A stretch of 14,700 nt of DNA from contig CAJTYN010000067.1 in the NCBI GenBank assembly GCA_910584115.1, positions 1-14,700 of the forward strand, read 5' to 3'. The notes under the pieces were generated by a model, which was not told where the DNA came from, did no database searches, and saw only the letters and a list, made by a program, of their open reading frames with translations. Shown here in pieces: positions 1-8,269 of the stretch (position 1 is the stretch's first letter; each line of letters opens with the position of its first letter). The position numbers and the translations under genes are program-made. Origin of the DNA: an uncultured Lachnospiraceae bacterium (GTDB lineage: Bacteria > Bacillota > Clostridia > Lachnospirales > Lachnospiraceae).

Positions 1-21
1 AGATGATAGCAAGAAGGAGAG

Positions 22-57
22 AGCCTGTCCTGTATATATCGCAGGGCAGGCTTTTCT
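22..57 (+). terminator. Rho-independent terminator of an upstream gene
   Basis: An 11-bp stem (22-32 with 42-52, one G-U pair) encloses a 9-base loop and is followed by a short T tract (TTTTCT). The T run is on the + strand only, so it most likely ends a + strand gene lying before the window. It separates that gene from the promoter at 89-116. Confidence 0.75.
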
Positions 58-88
58 ATCAGCATCATCGTAAAAACAAATAAATCCA

Positions 89-116
89 TTGACATTTTTG
101 ATAAAAACTGTATAAT
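89..116 (+). promoter_or_regulatory. Sigma-70 promoter of the corrinoid/methyltransferase operon
   Basis: A perfect -35 box TTGACA (89-94) and a perfect -10 box TATAAT (111-116) are separated by 16 bases. Transcription would start near 123 and leave a leader of about 65 bases before the gene at 190. The leader is too short for a cobalamin riboswitch and I see no such structure. No operator palindrome is obvious, so the form of regulation, if any, is not visible. Confidence 0.8.
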
Positions 117-189
117 TTTTTTAGAAAAGAAAAAGAAACTCTGTACATTTTAACGTCAGATGTGAGATCTGCTGAAGGAGAGAGATAAA

Positions 190-846
190 ATGGCAAAGCA
201 AAAAGAAGAATTACTGGAACAGTTATCAGAATGTGTCGTGGAGATGGAAGATGAGACGGTCGTTGACGTGGCCAACGAATACTTGGAGGGCGGCTACCCG
301 GCCTACGACGGGATCATGGACGGTCTGGTAGACGGCATGAACAAAGTGAGCGACTTATACGATGCCGAAGAGTATTTCGTCACGGACGTGCTCCTCTGCT
401 CCGATGCCATGTATGCCGGACTGGACGTGCTGCGCCCGCACCTTCCCGTGGAGGAGAGCGGCGCTGACAAGCCGAAGATCGTGATCGGCGTGGTGGAAGG
501 CGACACCCACGACATCGGCAAGAACCTGGTGAAGATCATGATGGACACCGCCGGATTTGAGATCTACGATCTGGGCCGGGACGTGCCGCTGGACGATTTC
601 GTGGACAAAGCCGTGGAAGTGGGCGCCGCGATCATCTGTATGTCCACCCTGATGACCACCACCATGATCGGCATGAAGACCGTCATCGAGAAATTGGAAG
701 AGCGGGGCATCCGCGACCAGTTCAAGGTCATGGTGGGCGGAAGTCCCGTCTCCCAGAAATACGCCAACGATATCGGGGCGGACGGCTACTCCGTGAACGC
801 TGTCGGCGCGGTAAAAAAAGCGAAAGAACTGGTCGGGATCGCATAA
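190..846 (+). CDS. Corrinoid (B12-binding) methyltransferase subunit, MtaC/MttC/MtbC family
   Basis: This is a methyl-carrying corrinoid protein. It would accept a methyl group on cobalt from a substrate methyltransferase and pass it to a second methyltransferase in the cytoplasm. Residues 1-90 form the helical cap domain (B12-binding_2 type). Residues 95-215 are the Rossmann-like B12 domain with the D-x-H-x-x-G signature (Asp105, His107, Gly110); His107 is the expected lower axial cobalt ligand. The downstream S-x-L (Ser152) and GG (Gly183-Gly184) motifs, which line the nucleotide-tail pocket, are also present. At 218 residues it has the usual family length. The ATG has a good Shine-Dalgarno (GAAGGAGAG, 174-182). 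It is first in an operon with two UroD-family methyltransferases and a reactivation ATPase. The family is clear; the methyl donor cannot be read from this protein. Confidence 0.93.
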   Translation: MAKQKEELLEQLSECVVEMEDETVVDVANEYLEGGYPAYDGIMDGLVDGMNKVSDLYDAEEYFVTDVLLCSDAMYAGLDVLRPHLPVEESGADKPKIVIGVVEGDTHDIGKNLVKIMMDTAGFEIYDLGRDVPLDDFVDKAVEVGAAIICMSTLMTTTMIGMKTVIEKLEERGIRDQFKVMVGGSPVSQKYANDIGADGYSVNAVGAVKKAKELVGIA

Positions 847-862
847 GAAAGGCGGGGTTATT

Positions 863-1888
863 TTGACAGAGAAAGAACGATTAAAAAAAGCCTTTCACCA
901 CGAGGCCGTAGATCGGCCGCCCTGCATCTGCCCGGGCGGGATGATGAACATGATCACCACGGAACTGATGGACAAGAGCGGTGCGAGCTGGCCCGAAGCC
1001 CACACGGACCCGGAGATGATGGCCCGGCTGGCGCTGGCAAATTATGAGAACGGCTGTTTTGAAAACATGGGCGTGCCCTTTTGCATGACCGTGGAGGCCG
1101 AAGCCCTGGGCGCCCAGATCACCATGGGAAATAAAAAGTCCGAACCCCATGTGACCGGCTACGCCATCGGCTCAGTCACAGAATGGGAGAGCCTGAAACC
1201 CCTCGACGAGAACACCGGGCGGGCAAGGGTCGTCTTAGACGCCATCCGCCTTTTAAAAGAAAAAGACCTGGACGTGCCGATCATCGGCAATGTGACAGGT
1301 CCGGTCAGCACGGCCAGCTCCGTGATGGAGCCCGTGATTTTTTACAAAGAACTGCGCAAAAAGAACGAGGCGGCCCATGCCTACATGGACTTTGTGACCA
1401 GAGAGATCATCAAGTTCGCCCGGGCCCAGGTCCAGGCGGGTGCGGACGTGATCGCCATCTCAGACCCCAGCGGGACAGGCGAGATCCTAGGTCCCCGGAT
1501 GTTCGAGGAATTTGCCGTCCACTATCTCAATATGCTCCTGGAGGCGCTGAAAGAGACAGGCGTGGGCACGATCGTCCACATCTGCGGACAGATGAAGAAC
1601 GTATACAGGCAGATCGACCTTGTACACAGCGACGTGCTGAGCTTCGATTCCGTCGTCTCCATGAAAGACGCCCGGAAAAATCTCAGAGACCGGGTGCTGA
1701 TGGGGAACGTGAGCACCTACGCGCTGGAATTTGGCGACCCCGCCCGCGTGGCCAAGCTGACGAAAAACTGCGTGGAGAGCGGATCCGACATCATCGCTCC
1801 GGCGTGCGGCCTGGGCACCACCTCGCCGCTGATCAACATCCAGGCGATCCTGCAGACATTAAAAGAAGAGGTCCCAGCCAATGCCTAA
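863..1888 (+). CDS. UroD-superfamily corrinoid methyltransferase (MtaA/CmuA-like)
   Basis: This is a TIM-barrel protein of the uroporphyrinogen decarboxylase superfamily, methyltransferase branch. The TTG start (863) is supported by a purine-rich G-run upstream (AGGCGGGG) and by an N-terminus typical of the family (ERLKKAFHHEAVDRPP). Residues His239-x-Cys241 and Cys315 (in APACGLG) match in spacing the zinc ligands known for MtaA, so it should bind Zn and activate a thiol or a demethylated acceptor. At 341 residues it is full length. In methanogens MtaA moves methyl from corrinoid to coenzyme M. Bacteria generally lack that cofactor, and relatives in anaerobes include chloromethane and O-demethylation enzymes. 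It lies 16 bases after the corrinoid gene and overlaps the next gene by 8 bases. It is not a heme-pathway UroD, given its operon and zinc motif. Donor and acceptor are unknown. Confidence 0.87.
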   Translation: MTEKERLKKAFHHEAVDRPPCICPGGMMNMITTELMDKSGASWPEAHTDPEMMARLALANYENGCFENMGVPFCMTVEAEALGAQITMGNKKSEPHVTGYAIGSVTEWESLKPLDENTGRARVVLDAIRLLKEKDLDVPIIGNVTGPVSTASSVMEPVIFYKELRKKNEAAHAYMDFVTREIIKFARAQVQAGADVIAISDPSGTGEILGPRMFEEFAVHYLNMLLEALKETGVGTIVHICGQMKNVYRQIDLVHSDVLSFDSVVSMKDARKNLRDRVLMGNVSTYALEFGDPARVAKLTKNCVESGSDIIAPACGLGTTSPLINIQAILQTLKEEVPANA

Positions 1889-3782
1889 GATAACGATACA
1901 TCCATCCGGACAGACCATCCCCTATGATCCAGGGAAAAACCTGCTGGAGATCCTTTTAAAAGAGAAGATCTTCGTGGATAACCCTTGCAACGGCAAAGGG
2001 ATCTGCGGCAAATGCCGCGTGAAGATCCTATCCGCGGATCCTCCGGCGGCGCATCCCACAGAAGCAGAGTTGTTAAAACCGGAAGAACGCGCCGCGGGCA
2101 TCCGTCTGGCCTGCCTGACCGAGCCGCGAGACGACATAGAGATCGAACTCCTTCAGAAAGAGCGCAGACATGAAGTGCTGACAGACGGGTACGTCCCGGA
2201 TCTCGCCTTCGACTGCGACATCATCAAACAGGTGATCCAGATCAAAAAGCCCGGGCTGGACGGACAGATGCCCTATGAGGAACAGATCCGCAGCCAACTG
2301 GAGGACATAGAGAAAATGGATGCGCTGATAGAGATCGATCTGGACGTGCTCTCAGATGTGAAAGCCCAGCCCGGGATCATGACCGCTGTCTTATATAAAA
2401 GTCATAAAGACGGATCCTGTACCCGGCTCATCCAACTGGAAGAGGGCGATACATCGGACGCCTCCTACGGCGTCGCCGTGGACATCGGCACCACGACGGT
2501 GGTCTGCGCCCTGATCGACCTGCACACCGGAGAGGAACTGGCCAACGCCTCCATGATCAACGCCCAGAAACATTTCGGGTTGGATGTGCTGACCCGGATC
2601 ACCTACGAGCTGGAACACCCGGAAGACGGACGGAAAAAGCTCCAGGCAGCGATCGTCGGATCCATCAACGACATGATCCAGGAGATCTGCACCCAGGCGG
2701 GCGTATCGAGAGAACACATCTATGAGATCACCGTGGGCGCAAACTGCACCATGATGCACATGCTCTTAAATATAGACGCGTCCCCGATCGGAAAGGCCCC
2801 CTATGCGCCCATCTTCGTAAATGCCAGGGACATCCCCGCCCGACAGATCGGCCTGCAGGCGGCAAAAGGAGCCCGGCTCTACTGCCTGCCCTCCGTATCC
2901 GCCTACATCGGCGCGGACATCGTGGCCGGCACTTACGTATGCGGCCTGGAAAAAGCCCGGGAGACGATTCTTTTCATCGACATCGGGACCAACGGGGAGA
3001 TCGTCCTCTCCCACAACGGCAGGCTCCTCTGCTGTTCCTGCGCGGCCGGTCCGGCCCTGGAGGGGATGAACATCCGCTGCGGGATGCGCGCCGCCCAGGG
3101 TGCGGTGGAAGACGTACACATTACAGAAGAGGGCGTCAAGGTGGATGTGATCGGCGGCGGAAAGCCCGCCGGGATCTGCGGGAGCGGGATCCTCGCAGCG
3201 GTCAGAGAACTCCTGCGGACAGAACTCATCCGCCCCACCGGCGTCTTCATAAAGAAAGACCAGCTCGATCCAAACGACTACCGTTTCCCCATACTCCGGC
3301 TGGACGGGACGAAGCGGGAAGCCGTCCTAGCAGAAGAGACAGCCGACGATCAAAAACCGCTCCTGATCACCCAGCAGGACGTACGCCAGGTCCAGTTGGC
3401 CAAAGGCGCGATCCTCTCAGGATTTACCGCCCTCTTAAATAAAGCGGGCCTTTCCATGGAAGACCTGGATAAAGTCATGGTGGCCGGGCAGTTCGGTGCC
3501 CATCTGCCCGCGGACAGCATCACAGGGACGGGAATCCTCCCCGAAGGCGTCAAGGAGAAGATCACATACGTGGGAAACTCCTCCAAGACAGGCGCGTACA
3601 TGGCGCTGATGTCCGCCCGGGCCAAGCGGGAGATGGAAGAGCTGGCCGGACAGATGGAATACATGGAACTGGGCGCGACGGAAGGATACGAGCGGCTGTT
3701 CTCGGACTGCCTGATCTTCCCGGGACACGCCGGAAAAAAAGAATTGTTGAAGGGAGGGATCCGATCTGGGAAAGATCGCTGA
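1881..3782 (+). CDS. Corrinoid-activating ATPase (RACo-like, ferredoxin domain + ASKHA/DUF4445)
   Basis: This is a reductive activator of corrinoid proteins. It uses ATP to drive electrons from a 2Fe-2S cluster onto Co(II) corrinoid that has been oxidised by accident, restoring Co(I). The N-terminal plant-type ferredoxin domain has Cys36, Cys42, Cys45 and Cys78. A linker region covers about residues 90-190. The C-terminal ASKHA fold has a phosphate-1 motif DIGTTT (201-206), a phosphate-2 motif DIGTNGE (367-373), an adenosine-site motif GICGSG (431-436) and the conserved VAGQFGAHL segment (534-542). At 633 residues it is close to known RACo/RamA-type activators. It differs from the archaeal RamA, which has C-terminal 4Fe-4S clusters. 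It overlaps the preceding gene by 8 bases and the following one by about 17, implying translational coupling. Its presence argues that the corrinoid system is a functioning demethylase module. Confidence 0.93.
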   Translation: MPKITIHPSGQTIPYDPGKNLLEILLKEKIFVDNPCNGKGICGKCRVKILSADPPAAHPTEAELLKPEERAAGIRLACLTEPRDDIEIELLQKERRHEVLTDGYVPDLAFDCDIIKQVIQIKKPGLDGQMPYEEQIRSQLEDIEKMDALIEIDLDVLSDVKAQPGIMTAVLYKSHKDGSCTRLIQLEEGDTSDASYGVAVDIGTTTVVCALIDLHTGEELANASMINAQKHFGLDVLTRITYELEHPEDGRKKLQAAIVGSINDMIQEICTQAGVSREHIYEITVGANCTMMHMLLNIDASPIGKAPYAPIFVNARDIPARQIGLQAAKGARLYCLPSVSAYIGADIVAGTYVCGLEKARETILFIDIGTNGEIVLSHNGRLLCCSCAAGPALEGMNIRCGMRAAQGAVEDVHITEEGVKVDVIGGGKPAGICGSGILAAVRELLRTELIRPTGVFIKKDQLDPNDYRFPILRLDGTKREAVLAEETADDQKPLLITQQDVRQVQLAKGAILSGFTALLNKAGLSMEDLDKVMVAGQFGAHLPADSITGTGILPEGVKEKITYVGNSSKTGAYMALMSARAKREMEELAGQMEYMELGATEGYERLFSDCLIFPGHAGKKELLKGGIRSGKDR

Positions 3783-4632
3783 TTTTAACTGTACATACGA
3801 TAACGCCGTGGGCATCAGCGGCGCGATCACGGAGAAACTGAACCTGACATATCCGGATGCCTATCTCCACTGGGAGACCATGGTGAAGATTGCCCAGGAG
3901 ATCAAAGAGAGCGAGGGCGTAAATTTCTGCGAGCTCCCGTTCTGCCACACACTGGAGGCGGAGGCCATGGGCGGGATCATCAACCTGGGCAACGCCACGG
4001 CCGGCCCCCGGGCCAAAGAATACATCTGCGAGACGCCGGAAGAACTCCTCGCCCTGCAGGAGATCGACTTTGAAAAGGGCAGGATCCATGAGACGCTAAA
4101 AGCCTGCCAGTATCTGCGGGGACAGGGCGAAAACGTGGTCCTGGATATCTCCGGGCCATTTACCATATTGAACGTGCTCATGGACGCGCGGCAGGTGTTC
4201 CGCCACATGCGGAAACAGCCGGAGAAGATGCAGCAGGTCTTTGACCGTTTTGCGAAGGAACTGCTCCGTTTCATCGAGAAGGCGGTCGCCTACGACGTAG
4301 ATCTCATCAGCTACGCCGACTCCTCCGGCGGCCTGAACATCTTAGGACCGAAGAACATGGAATACATGGTGGAGCATTTCACCTATCCATTCCTGAAACA
4401 GGCGGAAAAGATCGCCGCGAAAAGAGCGCAGATCTGCCTCTGTCCGAAGACCACCTATGCGCTCCTGGGAACAGGGAAGATGGAATGGGAGGACCTTCCG
4501 GTGGATGGATCCATGTCCTATGTGGATGCGGTCCTGAGCGTCCGGGAGCAGGCCACGCTCACAGGCCAGATGTGCATCAAGAACACGAGTTATACCGTGC
4601 ACGGATCCGTAAAGGCAGTCCGGCTCCTATGA
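3766..4632 (+). CDS. Second, short UroD-superfamily methyltransferase with a C-x-C site; probable CTG start
   Basis: A UroD/MtaA-family TIM barrel related to the protein at 863-1888 (shared E-A-E-A-x-G, D-S/P-S-G and I-L-G-P-x-x-x segments). It is shorter (288 residues from CTG, against 341): the first ~25 family residues and the C-terminal helical part with the last Cys are absent. Where the paralogue has H-x-C, this has Cys224-x-Cys226 (QICLCPK). A further Cys270 (GQMCIKN) could be a third metal ligand. Start choice: the frame opens after a TGA at 3748. The only start with a Shine-Dalgarno is CTG at 3766, 8 bases after AGGGAGG (3751-3757). The GTG at 3808 has none and would cut off 14 residues. 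It overlaps the ATPase gene and ends the operon. It may be the substrate-specific demethylase or the second methyltransferase; which is not decidable here. Confidence 0.8.
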   Translation: MGKIADFNCTYDNAVGISGAITEKLNLTYPDAYLHWETMVKIAQEIKESEGVNFCELPFCHTLEAEAMGGIINLGNATAGPRAKEYICETPEELLALQEIDFEKGRIHETLKACQYLRGQGENVVLDISGPFTILNVLMDARQVFRHMRKQPEKMQQVFDRFAKELLRFIEKAVAYDVDLISYADSSGGLNILGPKNMEYMVEHFTYPFLKQAEKIAAKRAQICLCPKTTYALLGTGKMEWEDLPVDGSMSYVDAVLSVREQATLTGQMCIKNTSYTVHGSVKAVRLL

Positions 4633-4662
4633 TCCTATTTATCTGTATTTCAAATGATAACA

Positions 4663-4691
4663 TTGACAATTTCAATAAAAGAAGGTATCAT
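4663..4691 (+). promoter_or_regulatory. Sigma-70 promoter of the ABC importer operon
   Basis: TTGACA (4663-4668) and TATCAT (4686-4691) are separated by 17 bases inside an AT-rich 105-base gap. No terminator follows the methyltransferase operon, so the importer may also be reached by read-through. A good Shine-Dalgarno (AGGAGGG) precedes the ATG at 4738. Confidence 0.7.
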
Positions 4692-4737
4692 AAAATAGTA
4701 AATATTGTAAATAATAGAAGATCTTAGGAGGGATACG

Positions 4738-6366
4738 ATGAAAAAGAAACTGATAGGCGCACTCCTCAGCATCGCCATGGCTGCGTCTCTGCTCGCAGGC
4801 TGCGGCGGATCGGATACGGGGACGGCACAGGAGACACCTGCGCAGGAAGAGGCAGAAGAGACAGAGAGTGCTGAAAAAGAGAGCGGAGAGGACACCGAAG
4901 ACGCCGCGGACGCTGCGGACAGCCGGCTGGTGATCCCGGTATCGGCGACCGTGACAAATCTCAATCCGCTGCTGGAATCCATGGCGGAAGGCGCATTCCA
5001 GTTATCGCCTTTTGCGGACGAGCTGTATTATGTGGACCAGGAAGAGACGCGGTATTATCTGGCTGAGAGCTGCGAAGCCTCAGAAGACGGTCTGACCTAC
5101 ACGCTGAAACTAAAAGACGGCCTGAAATGGCACGACGGCGAGCCGATCACGGCAGACGACGTGATCTTTACCGCGGACTGCAACGCGGATACCAACAACG
5201 GCGCCGGCTACACGAACACCGTATTTGTCGGCGAAGATCCGGTCAAGTATGAGAAAGTGGACGACCTGACCGTAAACTTCACGCTCCCGAAGCCGTCGGC
5301 CTCTTATCTGGAAGTGCTGGGAAAATTACAGCTGATCCCCGCGCACGCGTTTGACGGAAACACGGATATCGCCTCGGCGGAAGCGAACCTGACAGACATC
5401 GGCTCCGGCCCCTACAAGCTCTCCGCGTTCAATGACGGGGAATCCCTGGTGCTGGAGAAATTCGAGGATTATTACGGGGACGCGCCGCAGATCGGCACGA
5501 TCGTCTTCCAGGTGATCTCCGATCCCAGCGCACAGGAAGTGGCGTTCAAGAACGGCGAGATCAATTATCTCCTGGCGTCCTCCGATGCGACAGTGGAAGG
5601 ATTTAAGGACGTGGACGGAGCAGAGCTCCATCAGTTGGGCGAAGGCCGTGTAAAATATCTGGCATGGAATAAATTCTGTGATACATGGAAAGACCGGGAT
5701 GCGGTGAAAGCCGTATTTGCCGCGTTGGATCAGCAGGAGATCGTGGAAGGTGCCTACGGCGCGTCCATGGGCATCCCGGCCAATACGATCTTCAGTAACC
5801 AGAACCTTTTCTATGATGAAGAGCTCAAGGGCTACGAACAGGATCTGGATACGGCGAAAGAACTGGCGGACAAGTCCGGCCTGACGGGAAAGACGATCAA
5901 ACTGCATTACAACACAGACCGTTCCTATATGGAAGATACGGCGCTCCTGATCCAGCAGCAGTTAAAAGCGATCGACGTGAACGTGGAGATCGAAGGGATC
6001 GACGCGAACGGCTTTTTTGACGTAGTATTTACGGACAAGGCGGATTACGAACTGTATCTGAATGAGTACGCCGCGATCGGGGATCCGGATTCTGTCGTGT
6101 CTGGTATGTACGACGGGACATGGGGCGTCAACGTGGATGCCAGCGATGAGATCTTAGACCTGTTCGTACAGGGCAGGGAAACGACCGATATGGAAAAACG
6201 GGGCGAGATCTACAGAGAACTGCAGCAGAAAGCCCATGATGAGTATCTCGTATATCCCATCGCGTACCCGAATTACTGCTTCATCACCAGCTCTGACCTG
6301 CAGGGTACGGAAGAATGCAAGACGACACCTGTATTTGAAGACTATACAAAACTCTATTTTGAATAG
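4738..6366 (+). CDS. ABC transporter substrate-binding lipoprotein, family 5 (peptide/nickel/opine type)
   Basis: This is the extracytoplasmic solute receptor of an importer. A short signal peptide ends in the lipobox L-A-G-C with lipidated Cys22 (tail GCGGSDTG). An acidic, low-complexity tether (about 27-62, rich in Glu, Asp and Ala) holds it off the membrane. The mature domain has the SBP_bac_5 hallmark (LKDGLKWHDGEPITADDV, about 125-142). Length is 542 residues, normal for the family. Family 5 receptors bind peptides, nickel chelates, sugars, opines or other small ligands, and the sequence does not show which. It has its own promoter and is followed by a terminator-like hairpin before the permeases, an arrangement that favours more receptor than membrane parts. 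Its place after the methyltransferase operon suggests, but does not prove, a methylated substrate. Confidence 0.92.
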   Translation: MKKKLIGALLSIAMAASLLAGCGGSDTGTAQETPAQEEAEETESAEKESGEDTEDAADAADSRLVIPVSATVTNLNPLLESMAEGAFQLSPFADELYYVDQEETRYYLAESCEASEDGLTYTLKLKDGLKWHDGEPITADDVIFTADCNADTNNGAGYTNTVFVGEDPVKYEKVDDLTVNFTLPKPSASYLEVLGKLQLIPAHAFDGNTDIASAEANLTDIGSGPYKLSAFNDGESLVLEKFEDYYGDAPQIGTIVFQVISDPSAQEVAFKNGEINYLLASSDATVEGFKDVDGAELHQLGEGRVKYLAWNKFCDTWKDRDAVKAVFAALDQQEIVEGAYGASMGIPANTIFSNQNLFYDEELKGYEQDLDTAKELADKSGLTGKTIKLHYNTDRSYMEDTALLIQQQLKAIDVNVEIEGIDANGFFDVVFTDKADYELYLNEYAAIGDPDSVVSGMYDGTWGVNVDASDEILDLFVQGRETTDMEKRGEIYRELQQKAHDEYLVYPIAYPNYCFITSSDLQGTEECKTTPVFEDYTKLYFE

Positions 6367-6383
6367 GATTTAAGAGAAATGAT

Positions 6384-6420
6384 AAAAAATAGATCTTGCC
6401 TGAGACAGGATCTATTTTTT
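6384..6420 (+). terminator. Terminator/attenuator between binding protein and permease genes
   Basis: An A-rich stem (AAAAAATAGATC at 6384-6395) pairs with GATCTATTTTTT (6409-6420). Inside it CCTG-AGA-CAGG gives an inner hairpin. The downstream T6 run makes it a plausible intrinsic terminator, and the A6 on the other side makes it potentially bidirectional. Genes on both sides belong to one transporter, so it likely acts as a partial terminator that reduces expression of the permeases and ATPases relative to the receptor. Confidence 0.75.
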
Positions 6421-6440
6421 ATCTCAGATAGGAGAAGATG

Positions 6441-7421
6441 ATGAGAGATTTCATAGTGAAACGGCTGGCGCAGATGGCATCCGTGTTCGTGATCGTGTCC
6501 ATGTTCGCCTTTTCGATCATATACTTTTCACCGGGCGATCCTCTGTATCTGTACACATCCCCTTCTGTCTCTACATATAAGATGTCAGAAGAACAGCTGG
6601 ACGACATGCGGGCATCTTTAGGTCTGCGGGGAAATGTGGCGCAGAGGTATATCAACTGGGCGGGAAAGATGTTAAAAGGGGACTGGGGACTGTCCATCAG
6701 CAACCACCAGCCGGTCAAAAAACAGATCCTGGACAGACTCCCCAACACGATCGGGCTGATGGGGGCAGCGCTCCTCCTCTCGGTGCTGATCGCGATCCCA
6801 CTGGGCCTGCTGGCGGGGTATCATAAGAACAGATGGATCGACAACCTGATCAGCGCCGTGTCCTATCTGGGGATCTCCCTGCCCGCGTTCTGGTTCGGGA
6901 TCATGCTGATCATTGTTTTTTCGCTAAATCTGGGCTGGCTGCCCAGCGCGGGCATGCGCACGATCGGGGTGGAGTCGGCCCTGGATGTGATCCGGCATGG
7001 GATCCTCCCCGTGATCGTCCTGAGTGTGAACAACACAGCGGTATTCGTCCGGTATATCCGCTCCAATACTATCGAGCAGAAAGAAGAAGAGTACGTGATG
7101 ACCGCGATCTCCAAAGGCGTGCCAAAGACACAGGTCCTGCTGCGCCATGTCCTGAAGAACTGTCTCCTGCCGATCATCACCATGGTGGGGATGAACTTCG
7201 GCACGCTGATCACAGGATCCTTTATCGTGGAATCCGTGTTCGGCTGGCCGGGGCTGGGGACCCTGTGCATGGACGCGATCAACAGCCGCGACTATACGAT
7301 GATCATGGGGATCACCATGTTGACATGCATCGTGCTCCTGATCGGGAATTTCCTGGCGGATATCCTGTACGGACTCGCCGATCCCAGGATCAAGCAGGGA
7401 AAGGAGGCGCGCAATGGATAA
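6441..7421 (+). CDS. dppB: ABC importer permease, DppB/OppB type
   Basis: First transmembrane subunit of the family 5 importer. It starts with a cytoplasmic RDFIVKRLAQM segment and a first membrane helix (about residues 12-30), as is standard for DppB. The BPD_transp_1 region holds several more helices and the EAA loop (EYVMTAISKGVPKTQVLLRH, about 214-233) that docks on the ATPases. The C-terminus D-I-L-Y-G-L-A-D-P-R-I-K is typical. Two ATGs lie in tandem (6438, 6441); the AGGAG at 6430-6434 is better spaced for 6441 (6 bases rather than 3), giving 326 residues. It overlaps the next gene by 8 bases. The symbol marks position in the family, not a proven dipeptide substrate. Confidence 0.9.
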   Translation: MRDFIVKRLAQMASVFVIVSMFAFSIIYFSPGDPLYLYTSPSVSTYKMSEEQLDDMRASLGLRGNVAQRYINWAGKMLKGDWGLSISNHQPVKKQILDRLPNTIGLMGAALLLSVLIAIPLGLLAGYHKNRWIDNLISAVSYLGISLPAFWFGIMLIIVFSLNLGWLPSAGMRTIGVESALDVIRHGILPVIVLSVNNTAVFVRYIRSNTIEQKEEEYVMTAISKGVPKTQVLLRHVLKNCLLPIITMVGMNFGTLITGSFIVESVFGWPGLGTLCMDAINSRDYTMIMGITMLTCIVLLIGNFLADILYGLADPRIKQGKEARNG

Positions 7422-8247
7422 AAGAGCCATGAAGAAGATCTTTTTCTCAAATAAGATGACCGTCGTATGTGCCGTCCTGCTCCTGCTGGTGATCCTCGCC
7501 TCTCTCCTGGCCCCTCTGTCCCCCTATGACCCGGACGCCGTCAATGTGTCGGAGAAACTGCAGGGGATGAGCGGCAGACATATCTTAGGGACGGACGACC
7601 TGGGGCGCGACACATTTACCAGGGCGCTGTACGGCGGGAGAGTCTCCCTGCTGGTGGGTTTTGCCGCCATGTGCGTGGCCGTCGTCTTCGGCACGTTCAT
7701 CGGGACCGTCAGCGGTTTCAAAGGGGGCAAGGTGGATATGCTCTTCATGCGGATCGTGGATATCTTCCTCTCCGTACCGAGCCTTCTGTTCATCATCGTC
7801 GTGTATGCGTTCATGCCGCGCAATATGGTGACGCTGGTGCTGATGCTGGCCTTTTTCTCCTGGACGAAAGTCGCCCGGGTGGTGCGGGCACAGACACTGT
7901 CCCTGAAAGAGCGGGATTTCGTGGTGGCTGCGAAGGCCTTGGGCGTGCGTCAGAGCACGATCATCCGACGGCACATCATCCCCAATCTCATGCCCCAGGT
8001 CATCGTCGCCGCCAGCCTCAGCATCGCCAACGCGATCCTGGATGAATCGGCGCTGAGCTTCTTGGGCTACGGCGTGCAGCTCCCCATGGCCTCCTGGGGC
8101 AGCATGCTGCAGAGCGCGCAGCAGTACATCCTCCATAACCCGATCCTGGCCGTCGTCCCGGGCACGCTGATCTTGATCACGGTCTTATGTTTCAACGTGA
8201 TGGGCGATATGCTCCAGCAGATCCTGGATCCAAAACTGGCTGAATAA
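7414..8247 (+). CDS. dppC: ABC importer permease, DppC/OppC type
   Basis: Second transmembrane subunit of the importer. An N-terminal helix (about 15-32) is followed by the OppC_N-like stretch L-A-P-L-S-P-Y-D-P-D and the motif H-I-L-G-T-D-D-L-G-R-D, typical of DppC. The membrane region includes LLVGFAAMCVAVVFGTFIG. The EAA loop (DFVVAAKALGVRQSTIIRRH) contacts the ATPases. Length is 277 residues, usual for the family. Its ATG lies inside the end of the dppB-like gene, so the two are translationally coupled; an AAGGAGG site (7400-7406) lies inside that gene. Substrate unknown. Confidence 0.9.
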   Translation: MDKRAMKKIFFSNKMTVVCAVLLLLVILASLLAPLSPYDPDAVNVSEKLQGMSGRHILGTDDLGRDTFTRALYGGRVSLLVGFAAMCVAVVFGTFIGTVSGFKGGKVDMLFMRIVDIFLSVPSLLFIIVVYAFMPRNMVTLVLMLAFFSWTKVARVVRAQTLSLKERDFVVAAKALGVRQSTIIRRHIIPNLMPQVIVAASLSIANAILDESALSFLGYGVQLPMASWGSMLQSAQQYILHNPILAVVPGTLILITVLCFNVMGDMLQQILDPKLAE

Positions 8248-8269
8248 ACGAAAGAGAGGAGGAAAGATC

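Noticed and set aside
117..189. Cobalamin riboswitch in the leader of the corrinoid operon
   Set aside because: The leader is only about 65 bases and has no B12-box-like sequence or suitable fold.
863..1888. Heme-pathway uroporphyrinogen decarboxylase
   Set aside because: The zinc motif H-x-C...C and the corrinoid operon context place it with methyltransferases of the superfamily.
1183..1893. Long open frame overlapping the first UroD gene in another frame
   Set aside because: The protein is Arg/Gly/Pro-rich with no family features, as expected for an out-of-frame reading of GC-rich coding sequence.
3562..4089. Long open frame on the minus strand opposite the ATPase/UroD junction
   Set aside because: No ribosome-binding site or recognisable domain; it mirrors two well supported + strand genes.
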